A DNA stretch of 18,914 nucleotides from an uncultured Bacilli bacterium (GTDB lineage: Bacteria; Bacillota_I; Bacilli_A; RF39; UBA660): positions 1 to 18,914 of the forward strand of contig CANRGQ010000022.1 in NCBI GenBank assembly GCA_947630195.1. Direction: 5' to 3'. Within the stretch, counting starts at the first letter, position 1. The number at the start of each line of letters is the position of its first letter. Shown piece by piece: positions 7,711 to 14,504 of the stretch. A program made the translations under genes and the position numbers. Below the pieces are notes generated by a model. It had not been told where the DNA came from. It searched no databases and saw nothing but the letters and a program-made list of their open reading frames with translations.

Positions 7711-8117
7711 ATGAACAAATAAGAGAAGTAGCTGAATATATAATAGATATGCATACCATAAGGGAGGCCGCTAAACATTTTGGTAAATCCGAAAGTAGTA
7801 TTAAAAAGTATTTAAGTGTGGTAAGAGATAATACTAAAGAAGGATATGACGCCATTCTCCATCAAAAGTTAGATCTTGCTCAACAAAAGATAATGTTACT
7901 CGGAGTTAAAAAAGGTGGTATGGTTGGCAAAAGAAAAAGTACTATAGATGAAGATACTGCTAAAATACTGGGGGAAGATTACATTAAAAACGGCCTATCT
8001 TTAAGAGAATTAGAAGCTAAAAGTGGGATACCTAAGTCTACTTTACACGAAAATATTCATAAAATAGAAGACCCTGATTTTCAAGAAGAATTAAATCACT
8101 ATACTAAAGGACATTAA
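7707..8117 (+). CDS. SpoIIID-like regulator with two helix-turn-helix units
   Basis: The 136-residue protein aligns by eye with SpoIIID, the mother-cell sporulation transcription factor of about 90 residues. The N-terminal copy (about 5-70) reads V-A-E-Y-I-I ... A-A-K-H-F-G-K-S-E-S-S-I-K-K-Y-L and continues to a basic K-K-G-G-M-V-G-K-R-K. A second copy (about 80-133) reads G-L-S-L-R-E-L-E-A-K-S-G-I-P-K-S-T-L-H-E-N-I, where K-S-T-L-H resembles K-S-T-V-H of SpoIIID. It therefore looks like an internal duplication or fusion. It lies between lepA and hemW with a 4-bp overlap to lepA and a 1-bp gap to hemW, so it belongs to that operon. DNA binding is likely; a role in sporulation is inference from the family and could be replaced by another role here. 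Confidence 0.75.
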   Translation: MNEQIREVAEYIIDMHTIREAAKHFGKSESSIKKYLSVVRDNTKEGYDAILHQKLDLAQQKIMLLGVKKGGMVGKRKSTIDEDTAKILGEDYIKNGLSLRELEAKSGIPKSTLHENIHKIEDPDFQEELNHYTKGH

Positions 8118-8118
8118 A

Positions 8119-9210
8119 ATGGAAGAAGTTAGTAGTGTTTATATTCATATTCCTTTTTGTCATAAAATTTGTCCTTATTGTGATTTTTGCAAAGTTATTT
8201 ATAATTCTTCTTGGGTTAAAGCCTACCTTCCTAAATTAAAGGAAGAAATAATAGAAAGTTATATGGGCGAAGATATTAAAACCATCTACATTGGGGGAGG
8301 TACTCCCAGTGCTCTTTCTATGGAAGAAATCGAATATGTTTTAAATTTAACGGATATCTTTAATAAAGATAAATTAGAAGAATTTACTTTTGAATGTAAT
8401 ATTGAAGATATAAATAATGACTTAATAAGTTTACTTAAAAGATATGGGGTTAATCGAATAAGCTTAGGCATTGAAAGTTTTTTAGAACAAAATTATCCTT
8501 ATTTAAAAAGAAAAAATGATTTTAAAGAAGTAGAAAATAAAATAAAAATGATTAAAGATATGGGGATAACTAATATCAATGTCGATTTAATTTATGCGAT
8601 TCCGGGTGAAGAATTAAAAGATTTAAAGGAAGATATAAAATACTTTTTAAAATTAGATGTTCCGCATATTAGTACTTATAGTTTAATGATTCAAGATAAT
8701 ACTTGTCTAGGTATTGATAAAGTGAAAGAAATACCTGAAGAACTTGATTATGAAATGTATGAATTAATTCAAAAAACTTTAACTAAAAATGGTTACACGC
8801 AATATGAAATATCTAATTATGCTAAAGAGGGGTATGAGTCGAAACATAACTTAGTTTATTGGTGTAATTTAGAATATTATGGCTTTGGCTGTGGCGCTTC
8901 TGGTTATACTTTTGGAGTTCGCTACGATAATACTAAAAGTTTAACTAATTATTTAAATGGGAAAAGAAGAGATAAAGAAGAACTTTTAGATAAAATGGCT
9001 ATCATGAAATATGAAGTTATTTTAGGTTTAAGAAAAACTAAGGGGATTAATATAAGAGAATTTTATAATAAATATGGCGTTAATATTGCTGATGTTTTTC
9101 CGGTAAAAAAACTTCTCCAAAATAAAGAATTATTATATATTGATGGCTATTTAAAAATTAATCCCACATATTTATATGTGATGAATGAAATTTTAATTAA
9201 ACTAGTATAA
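8119..9210 (+). CDS. hemW: HemW-type radical SAM protein (heme chaperone family)
   Basis: Radical SAM enzyme with C14-x3-C18-x2-C21 (Y-I-H-I-P-F-C-H-K-I-C-P-Y-C) binding a 4Fe-4S cluster and SAM; G-G-G-T-P is the SAM-binding loop. The 363 residues also contain E-C-N-I-E, the N-R-I-S-L-G-I-E-S strand, H-N-L-V-Y-W and G-F-G-C-G-A-S, and the short C-terminal winged-helix-like region of the HemN/HemW group. The length and lack of an N-terminal HemN extension favour HemW over true coproporphyrinogen dehydrogenase. A further Cys (C24) follows the triad closely; HemN has one at a slightly different spacing. It is the third gene of the lepA operon, one base after the SpoIIID-like gene. Old annotations would call it HemN; the heme-chaperone role is family knowledge, not visible here. 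Confidence 0.92.
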   Translation: MEEVSSVYIHIPFCHKICPYCDFCKVIYNSSWVKAYLPKLKEEIIESYMGEDIKTIYIGGGTPSALSMEEIEYVLNLTDIFNKDKLEEFTFECNIEDINNDLISLLKRYGVNRISLGIESFLEQNYPYLKRKNDFKEVENKIKMIKDMGITNINVDLIYAIPGEELKDLKEDIKYFLKLDVPHISTYSLMIQDNTCLGIDKVKEIPEELDYEMYELIQKTLTKNGYTQYEISNYAKEGYESKHNLVYWCNLEYYGFGCGASGYTFGVRYDNTKSLTNYLNGKRRDKEELLDKMAIMKYEVILGLRKTKGINIREFYNKYGVNIADVFPVKKLLQNKELLYIDGYLKINPTYLYVMNEILIKLV

Positions 9211-9220
9211 AAAAGTTTTA

Positions 9221-9245
9221 TCATCCCAAACTATTTAAGGGATGA
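9221..9245 (+). promoter_or_regulatory. Hairpin covering the ribosome-binding site of the next gene
   Basis: TCATCCC (9221-9227) pairs perfectly with GGGATGA (9239-9245) across an 11-nt loop. The right arm contains the AAGGG ribosome-binding core and the upstream in-frame ATG at 9242. No T-run follows, so it is not a terminator; it could lower or switch translation of the 9248 gene. Confidence 0.5.
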
Positions 9246-9247
9246 AT

Positions 9248-9649
9248 ATGATATATGATTTAAAAATTTTAAATGGTGATTTAGAACTGCCTTTTAATGA
9301 ATATACTTATAGTTACACTGTTAAAGTTAGGGAAGATGTAACTTCTTTAGAGTTTTCTTATAAACTAGCCGAAGATACTTATGTGGAAATTAAAAATAAC
9401 GAGTTAAATGAAAAAGATAGTATTGTTACCTTAGATGTTTATAATGTTAATGAGGATGTCTTATATACTTTTTATGTATCCAAAGAAACTTCAGAAGATG
9501 TATCGGGAATAGAAAACTATATGCATAGTTTAGAAGTAGGAAAAGATGAAGAATTAAATGTTTTAAATGTCCAATTATTGTCTTTGGGAGTATTCTTCTT
9601 AATTACTTTCTTTTTTGCTTTAATTTTTAGAAGAAGTAAGAAAACTTAA
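9248..9649 (+). CDS. Small cadherin-like beta-sandwich protein with C-terminal membrane anchor
   Basis: The 133-residue product starts with a beta-rich domain (Y-D-L-K-I-L-N-G-D-L-E-L-P-F ... Y-S-Y-T-V-K-V, to about 78) that resembles the bacterial cadherin-like beta-sandwich seen in surface proteins. It ends in one hydrophobic helix (about 108-126, F-F-L-I-T-F-F-F-A-L-I-F) followed by R-R-S-K-K-T. The basic tail should stay inside, which puts the beta domain outside, yet there is no N-terminal signal peptide and a stop codon sits just upstream in frame. ATG 9248 is preferred over 9242, which touches the AAGGG site. It probably belongs to the lepA-hemW transcript (37-bp gap). The family call is by pattern only. 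Confidence 0.65.
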   Translation: MIYDLKILNGDLELPFNEYTYSYTVKVREDVTSLEFSYKLAEDTYVEIKNNELNEKDSIVTLDVYNVNEDVLYTFYVSKETSEDVSGIENYMHSLEVGKDEELNVLNVQLLSLGVFFLITFFFALIFRRSKKT

Positions 9650-9652
9650 GAC

Positions 9653-9681
9653 TTGTAATCTTAAAATTTTTCCTTTATAAT
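9653..9681 (+). promoter_or_regulatory. Sigma-A promoter upstream of the 9705 gene
   Basis: TTGTAA (9653-9658) and a perfect TATAAT (9676-9681) are 17 bp apart. AAGGAGG (9692-9698) follows, six bases before the ATG. A 6-bp hairpin TTAAGA/TCTTAA (9646-9664) followed by five T overlaps the -35 and may weakly terminate the previous operon. Confidence 0.8.
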
Positions 9682-9704
9682 ATTCTTCATTAAGGAGGTA
9701 ACTT

Positions 9705-10406
9705 ATGAAAGAGAAAGAAAAAATTGCTTTAAAAACAAGATTAAAAAGATTAGGATATCATGATAGTAAAATTAAAATTATCTTAAGTATTGATGATAAT
9801 TTACTTAAAAAATTATATTTAATTAGTAGTAATAAATCTTTATGTGAAAGTGTCGATACTATTTTTAATTTATATACCGAAATGCATGAAGATAATGATA
9901 TTTATTTAAAAAATCTAGCGGAATATAAAAATAGATATTCTCCTGAAGACTATGAAGAAGGCGTCAATTTATTAACATCTTTACATGGTTATAAAAAGAA
10001 ACTTGCTTATCAAGTTTTAATTAATGAAGATTTAATGACTACAGAAAAGAATATCGAAAGTGTCCGTATTTTACTTATGGCTCATGATGAAATGCACGCT
10101 ACTTTTGTTACTAATGTGCTTACGAACACAGAACTTATCATCTTAAATGTTTCTTTAGAAGTAGCGAGCATCCTCGTGGAGCCTTATAGTTTTGCAAATA
10201 TTGAAGAGTTAAGAGGAAAGTTAGATACTCCGGAAAAAGAACAATTATTTAAAAACACTTTAAAAATTTTACAAAATAGTTTAAGAGTATTTATCTCTAG
10301 TCCTGAAAAAGATATTAGATGTGCCTCTAAAGATTTAGATGATACTCTAAAAGATATTAAAGTATTTATTATGAATGATGATTTAATTAAAACTAATTCT
10401 AAATAA
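9705..10406 (+). CDS. Unrecognised helical protein
   Basis: I do not recognise this 233-residue protein. It is predicted cytoplasmic, with no signal or membrane segment, and is almost wholly helical. It is built from stretches of about 30-40 residues rich in Leu, Ile, Lys and Asp, for example K-I-K-I-I-L-S-I-D-D-N-L-L-K-K-L and L-L-T-S-L-H-G-Y-K-K-K-L-A-Y-Q-V-L. This resembles helical-repeat proteins that mediate protein contacts, but no repeat family can be named. There are no obvious catalytic motifs and the N-terminus is basic. It has its own strong promoter and ribosome-binding site and is followed by the hairpin at 10411, so it is likely a single-gene unit with partial read-through to the GDPD gene. 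Confidence 0.8.
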   Translation: MKEKEKIALKTRLKRLGYHDSKIKIILSIDDNLLKKLYLISSNKSLCESVDTIFNLYTEMHEDNDIYLKNLAEYKNRYSPEDYEEGVNLLTSLHGYKKKLAYQVLINEDLMTTEKNIESVRILLMAHDEMHATFVTNVLTNTELIILNVSLEVASILVEPYSFANIEELRGKLDTPEKEQLFKNTLKILQNSLRVFISSPEKDIRCASKDLDDTLKDIKVFIMNDDLIKTNSK

Positions 10407-10410
10407 TAAT

Positions 10411-10443
10411 ATTACCTAGTATATTTTATTAGGTGATTTTTTT
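10411..10443 (+). terminator. Terminator-like hairpin overlapping the start of the next gene
   Basis: ATTACCTA (10411-10418) pairs with TAGGTGAT (10430-10437), 8 bp with one G-U, across an 11-nt loop, and six T follow. The right arm is also the AGGTG ribosome-binding site of the GDPD gene, and the T-run reaches its TTG start. It can therefore act as a terminator or as a block on translation. Confidence 0.65.
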
Positions 10444-11032
10444 GGCTAAATTAATTAAACATCGAGGTGTATATTCTAAAGATATTAAAGAAAATACTTA
10501 TGAAGCAATCAAAATGGCAATAGATGATCCTAAATACTTAGGAGTTGAATTTGATATAAGAGAAACTATCGATCACGAGTTTGTTATCTTTCATAATCCT
10601 ACTTTAAAAGGTAAATTAATAAGGGAATATAAATTTAATGAACTTCCGAAATTTATTCCGCGACTTAAAGATATTTTAAAAATTAAAACTAGTAAAATAT
10701 TTTTAATTGAAATAAAAAATATTGCGAGTTTTACGAAGTTTTTAAATCTTTTAAAAAAATTTAGTTATCAAAATATTTATGTGATGAGTTTTTCGAATGC
10801 CTTAATTAATAAATGTTTAATAAAAAATAGAACTTATAAAGTAGGTATTTTAAATTATGTAATAAACACCGTTGATAACTTAAAAGAATTAGATTTTGTC
10901 TGTATTTTAAATAATTTACTTAATGATAATTTAATTAAAAGTTTAAAGGATAAAGAAATTTTTTCTTATGGTCTATTAAGTAAAAACACCAATTATAAGT
11001 ATGCTAGTGTTTACTATATTACGGAATATTAA
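10442..11032 (+). CDS. Compact glycerophosphodiester phosphodiesterase-like protein
   Basis: The 196 residues match the N-terminal part of the GDPD TIM barrel: H7-R8-G9, E17-N18-T19, E36-F-D38 and V-I-F-H51-N. These are the metal-binding and catalytic positions of enzymes that split glycerophosphodiesters into sn-glycerol 3-phosphate and an alcohol. The usual H-D after the second strand is H-N here. The I-E-I-K strand near 90 adds the next metal-side acid. It is shorter than the 240 or more residues usual for GDPDs, and its last strands are hard to match, so the barrel is minimal. A TTG start at 10442 is preferred because AGGTG (10431-10435) lies six bases before it; the in-frame GTG at 10433 is inside that site. 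No signal peptide is present. Confidence 0.82.
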   Translation: MAKLIKHRGVYSKDIKENTYEAIKMAIDDPKYLGVEFDIRETIDHEFVIFHNPTLKGKLIREYKFNELPKFIPRLKDILKIKTSKIFLIEIKNIASFTKFLNLLKKFSYQNIYVMSFSNALINKCLIKNRTYKVGILNYVINTVDNLKELDFVCILNNLLNDNLIKSLKDKEIFSYGLLSKNTNYKYASVYYITEY

Positions 11033-11076
11033 GTAAAGTAAATACCATTTAACTACTAATTTTATCTCTTTTATTG

Positions 11077-11082
11077 TATAAT
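11077..11082 (+). promoter_or_regulatory. Probable -10 box of the murG operon
   Basis: A perfect TATAAT lies 16 bases before the murG ATG, in a 66-bp gap that otherwise holds only the AGGTGAT ribosome-binding site. No good -35 is found at 16-18 bp, so the promoter is supported by the -10 and position alone. Confidence 0.45.
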
Positions 11083-11098
11083 TTAAGTAGGTGATTAT

Positions 11099-12184
11099 AT
11101 GCGCTTAGTAATATCGGCTGGAGGAACGGGAGGACATATTTATCCCGCTCTAGCTATTTTAAATAAATTTAAGAAATGCGAAAAAGATTTAGAAGTTTTA
11201 TATATTGGAACTCATAACAGGATGGAAACCGAAATTGTACCATCCCATAATATTCCTTTTAAAAGCATTAAAATCTATGGTTTTAGTAAAAATATTTTAA
11301 AAGATTTTAAAAATTGTTATTTAGTTATGAAAGCCTATTATGATGTCATTGATATCTTTAAAGAATTTAGGCCTAATGTGGTAATTGGGGTAGGTGGTTA
11401 TGTTACCATGCCTGTTATTATGGCCGCGAAAAAATTGAAGATTAAATGCTATATTCATGAACAAAATAGTATTCCGGGTAAAACCAATAAATTTTTAAGT
11501 CGCGGAGTTAATGCCGTATTTACATCCTTCGAAGATAGTTCTAAATATTTTCCCCAAAATATAAATATCGTTTATAGTGGTAATCCTTCTGGAGAAAATG
11601 CCGGAAGTATTAAAAGCATTCCCAAAACCTCTTTAGGTTTTAGTAAAAACAAAAAATTAGTTTTAATGGTCGCTGGTTCTTTAGGTAGTACCTCTCTTAA
11701 TGCCAAAATGGTTGATTTTTTAAAACAATGTTCTAGTGTAGATTATGAAATTTTATATATAACAGGTAAATCTTCTTATGAAGAATTTAAGAAAAATAAA
11801 TTTAGTGATAATGTTAAAGTCATCCCTTATTTAGATAATCTTTCATCTTTCTTTAAAAATTGTGATTTAATTATCAGTAGGGCTGGGGCTGGAGTTTTAA
11901 GTGAAATAGTCGATGCCAAAATTCCTTCTATTTTAATTCCATCTCCAAACGTTGCTAATAATCATCAATATTATAATGCTTTATCTTTAGTTAATAAAAA
12001 TGAAGCCTTAATGTTAGAAGAAAAAGATTTAACTAGCGATTCATTACTTAATATGGTTAATGATTTACTTAATAATAAAGAAAAGTATGAAAAAATAAAA
12101 AATAATTTAAAAGGCGAAAAAACAATTTCTAGTAGTGAAGTTATTTATAACTATATTAAGGAGGACTTAAAAGATGTTAAGTGA
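11099..12184 (+). CDS. murG: UDP-GlcNAc:lipid I N-acetylglucosaminyltransferase
   Basis: Membrane-associated GT-B glycosyltransferase that adds GlcNAc to lipid I to make lipid II, the last cytoplasmic step of peptidoglycan synthesis. The 361 residues are full length. Visible motifs are the N-terminal glycine loop G-G-T-G-G-H13, I-H-E-Q-N-S-I-P-G, the second glycine loop G-S-L-G-S, the S-R-A-G-A-G-V-L-S-E donor-site motif and N-N-H-Q-Y-Y-N-A. AGGTGAT precedes the ATG. Its 3' end overlaps murB by 11 bp, and murG-murB-divIB is the order known from Bacillus, so this is a fragment of the division and cell-wall cluster. It is direct evidence that the cell makes a peptidoglycan wall. Confidence 0.97.
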   Translation: MRLVISAGGTGGHIYPALAILNKFKKCEKDLEVLYIGTHNRMETEIVPSHNIPFKSIKIYGFSKNILKDFKNCYLVMKAYYDVIDIFKEFRPNVVIGVGGYVTMPVIMAAKKLKIKCYIHEQNSIPGKTNKFLSRGVNAVFTSFEDSSKYFPQNINIVYSGNPSGENAGSIKSIPKTSLGFSKNKKLVLMVAGSLGSTSLNAKMVDFLKQCSSVDYEILYITGKSSYEEFKKNKFSDNVKVIPYLDNLSSFFKNCDLIISRAGAGVLSEIVDAKIPSILIPSPNVANNHQYYNALSLVNKNEALMLEEKDLTSDSLLNMVNDLLNNKEKYEKIKNNLKGEKTISSSEVIYNYIKEDLKDVK

Positions 12185-13049
12185 TTATGGGGAAGTTTTC
12201 GAAAATGTCTCTTTAGAAAATTATAATACTTATGGTATTAAAGTTAAAACTAAATATTTAATTAAACCGGATACCATTAATCATGTTAAGGATTTAATTA
12301 ATTATTTGGATAAAGAGGGTATGCCTTACTATTTATTAGGCAAAGGCTCTAATGTGATTTTACCCGATAATGATTTTGAGGGAGTCATAATTAGTTTAGA
12401 GAATTTAAATAAAATTATCATTGATGATTATGTGGTTAAAGCAGAATGCGGAGTCATTTTAAGTAAACTTGTAAGAGAGGTTATTAATAATAATTTAAAA
12501 GGCCTAGAAACTTTAGGCACTATTCCCGGTACTCTAGGGGGAGCCCTTTATGGTAATGCCTCATTTTATAAAGATAAATCAATATATGATTATTTACTTT
12601 CCGTTTTAGTTTTAGAAGATAATGAGTTAAAAGTAATCGAAAGAAATGATATTAAAATAGGACATAGGTATTCTAGTTTTAAAGAAAGAAAAGTAATATT
12701 GTTGGAAGCTACTTTTAAGTTAATTGATGGTATAAAAGAAGAGATGGAAGAAGAAATAAAGATATGCCAAGAGAAAAGACTTAAGACTCAACCAACGGAT
12801 AAAAGAAATGCCGGAAGTGTTTTTAAAAATCCGGAAGGATATGCCGCTGGTAAGTTAATCGAAGATGCCCACCTTAAAGGATACACTGTTGGGGGAGCCC
12901 AAGTATCGGAAAAACATGCTAATTTTATTGTGAACTTAGGAGGAGCCACCAGTAAAGATATTAAAGATTTAATAAAAGTTATTAAAGAAAAAGTTTATGA
13001 AGAATTTAAAGTCAATTTAGAATTAGAACAAATAGTAATAGAATGGTGA
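12174..13049 (+). CDS. murB: UDP-N-acetylenolpyruvoylglucosamine reductase
   Basis: FAD- and NADPH-dependent cytoplasmic enzyme that reduces UDP-GlcNAc-enolpyruvate to UDP-MurNAc. The 291 residues show the FAD-binding G-K-G-S-N-V-I-L-P-D, the T-I-P-G-T-L-G-G-A loop, R-Y-S-S-F-K and N-A-G-S-V-F-K-N-P with the catalytic Ser. The length fits the short type II enzymes of Gram-positive bacteria. AAGGAGG lies inside the end of murG, about nine bases before the ATG. The stop is a TGA directly after a TGG Trp codon, which helps to show the standard code. It is co-transcribed and coupled with murG and followed after 7 bp by divIB. Confidence 0.97.
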   Translation: MLSDYGEVFENVSLENYNTYGIKVKTKYLIKPDTINHVKDLINYLDKEGMPYYLLGKGSNVILPDNDFEGVIISLENLNKIIIDDYVVKAECGVILSKLVREVINNNLKGLETLGTIPGTLGGALYGNASFYKDKSIYDYLLSVLVLEDNELKVIERNDIKIGHRYSSFKERKVILLEATFKLIDGIKEEMEEEIKICQEKRLKTQPTDKRNAGSVFKNPEGYAAGKLIEDAHLKGYTVGGAQVSEKHANFIVNLGGATSKDIKDLIKVIKEKVYEEFKVNLELEQIVIEW

Positions 13050-13056
13050 AATAATT

Positions 13057-13815
13057 ATGGAAAACAAGAAGAAAAAAAGAAAATTAAAATTTAAAGGAAT
13101 AATTTTAATCGTATTCTTTCTTTTTCTCGTTTTTTTGTTTTTCTATTATTTATGGACTTTGCCTATTAAAAATATTGAAATAAAAGGAAATACTTATTTA
13201 AAAGATAATGAGATTATTAGTATGTTACCCCTAAAAGGAAAATCCGTTTTAAATGTTAGCAGGAGGAAAATAAAACAAACTTTACTTAATTCAGAAATAA
13301 TTAGTGAAGTTAAAATTCATAAAAATTATTTTGGCACGCTGGCGATTACGGTTAAAGAAGAAAATATTTTATTTTATAATTTAAATACTCAAAAAGTTAT
13401 TTTATCAAGTGGAAGAGAAGTAGATTACTTAGATTCCTTCTTAGGAGTTCCCACTTTAATTAACTATGTTCCGGATGAAATATACCAAGAATTTGTCGAA
13501 AAACTTAAAATAATTAATCCGGAAGTTTTAAGTAAAGTTAGTGAAATTGAATATAATCCTTCCAAAATTAATGATAAGATTATCGATGATAAAAGATTTT
13601 TATTTCGGATGAATGATGGTAATACGGTTTATATAAATACGATTAATATTGAAAAATTTAATAACTATTTAGAAATATATGAAGTAATTGCTAACAAAAA
13701 TAATGGAGAAGTTAAAGGATGCTTATATTTAGATAGTAATAGTGAAAATAATCACTTTAATAAATGTGAAGAAGAAGTAGTAAATCCACCAGAAGGAGAA
13801 CAGCCAAATGAATGA
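13057..13815 (+). CDS. divIB: Cell division protein DivIB/FtsQ
   Basis: Bitopic divisome protein linking early and late division proteins at the septum. The 252 residues have a basic cytoplasmic N-terminus (M-E-N-K-K-K-K-R-K), one membrane helix (about 14-33, very Phe- and Leu-rich), a POTRA domain (about 37-105, P-I-K-N-I-E-I-K-G-N-T-Y-L), and the beta domain with V-I-L-S-S-G-R-E-V and P-T-L-I-N-Y. It ends in an acidic and Pro-rich tail. Sequence conservation in this family is low, so the call rests on domain order and on following murG-murB as in Bacillus. Its TGA overlaps the queH start by 8 bp. Confidence 0.9.
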   Translation: MENKKKKRKLKFKGIILIVFFLFLVFLFFYYLWTLPIKNIEIKGNTYLKDNEIISMLPLKGKSVLNVSRRKIKQTLLNSEIISEVKIHKNYFGTLAITVKEENILFYNLNTQKVILSSGREVDYLDSFLGVPTLINYVPDEIYQEFVEKLKIINPEVLSKVSEIEYNPSKINDKIIDDKRFLFRMNDGNTVYINTINIEKFNNYLEIYEVIANKNNGEVKGCLYLDSNSENNHFNKCEEEVVNPPEGEQPNE

Positions 13816-14422
13816 GAAAATTAATTATGATAAAAAATTAGAAAAGATTATTGCAAGTTTAGAGGGAAGGCCTAAACTTCTTTTACATAGTTGTTGTGGT
13901 CCATGTTCTAGTTATGTCATTACTTATTTAAAAGATTATTTTGATATTACAGTTCTTTATTATAATCCGAATATTGAGCCAAAAAGTGAATATGAAAAAA
14001 GAAAAGCCGAGCAAATAAGATTAATTAATGAGCTAAATCTTCCTAATGTAAAATTAAAAGATATTGATTATGAAAATGAGAAGTATAGAAAAGTAATTAT
14101 TGGCCATGAAAAAGATAAAGAGGGTGGCAATCGTTGTCACATTTGCTATAATTTAAGACTGGAAAAATGCGCTGAAATAGCGGTGATGGAGGGTTATGAT
14201 TATTTTGGAACTACTTTAACAGTAAGTCCTTATAAAAATGCCCAAGTTTTAAATGAATTAGGAGAAGAGTTAGAACAAAAATACCAAGTCAAATGGTTAT
14301 ATAGTGATTTTAAGAAAAAAGATGGTTATAAAAAAAGTATTGAACTATCTAAAGAATATAATTTATATCGCCAAGATTATTGCGGTTGTGAATTTAGTAA
14401 TTATCATCATATTGAAGAATAG
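13808..14422 (+). CDS. queH: Epoxyqueuosine reductase QueH
   Basis: Catalyses the final reduction of epoxyqueuosine to queuosine at the wobble base of tRNAs with GUN anticodons. The 204 residues carry the family cysteines: H-S-C-C-G-P-C (C29, C30, C33), R-C-H-I-C-Y (C110, C113) and Q-D-Y-C-G-C (C192, C194), together with Y-Y-N-P-N-I-E-P and the F-G-T-T-L-T-V-S-P-Y-K-N strand. This is the iron-sulfur QueH type, not the cobalamin-dependent QueG. The ATG lies in divIB (8-bp overlap), so it is translated as part of the wall and division operon. It is the last gene before a strong terminator; ftsA and ftsZ, which often follow divIB, are not here. Confidence 0.93.
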   Translation: MNEKINYDKKLEKIIASLEGRPKLLLHSCCGPCSSYVITYLKDYFDITVLYYNPNIEPKSEYEKRKAEQIRLINELNLPNVKLKDIDYENEKYRKVIIGHEKDKEGGNRCHICYNLRLEKCAEIAVMEGYDYFGTTLTVSPYKNAQVLNELGEELEQKYQVKWLYSDFKKKDGYKKSIELSKEYNLYRQDYCGCEFSNYHHIEE

Positions 14423-14438
14423 TTAAATATAGTTTGGT

Positions 14439-14468
14439 TGAAAAATATAGATTTTTCATCTTTTTTTT
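14439..14468 (+). terminator. Rho-independent terminator after queH
   Basis: TGAAAAAT (14439-14446) pairs with ATTTTTCA (14451-14458) over a 4-nt loop, then TC and eight T. It ends the murG-murB-divIB-queH operon. Confidence 0.82.
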
Positions 14469-14476
14469 GCTATAAT
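14468..14476 (+). promoter_or_regulatory. Extended -10 promoter for the 14505 gene
   Basis: TG-C-TATAAT at 14468-14476 directly follows the terminator T-run. No clear -35 is seen. A start near 14483 gives a leader of about 22 nt containing AAGAAGTGG before ATG 14505. Confidence 0.6.
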
Positions 14477-14504
14477 AACGGAATTGTTTGAAAGAAGTGG
14501 TTGG

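Noticed and set aside
7562..7855. Minus-strand open frames across the end of lepA
   Set aside because: They are Phe/Leu/Ser-rich shadows of coding sequence on the other strand with no start signals.
7708..13815. Possible use of TGA as tryptophan (mycoplasma code)
   Set aside because: lepA, murG, murB and divIB end at TGA with the next gene overlapping or close by, and conserved Trp residues are TGG, so the standard bacterial code fits.
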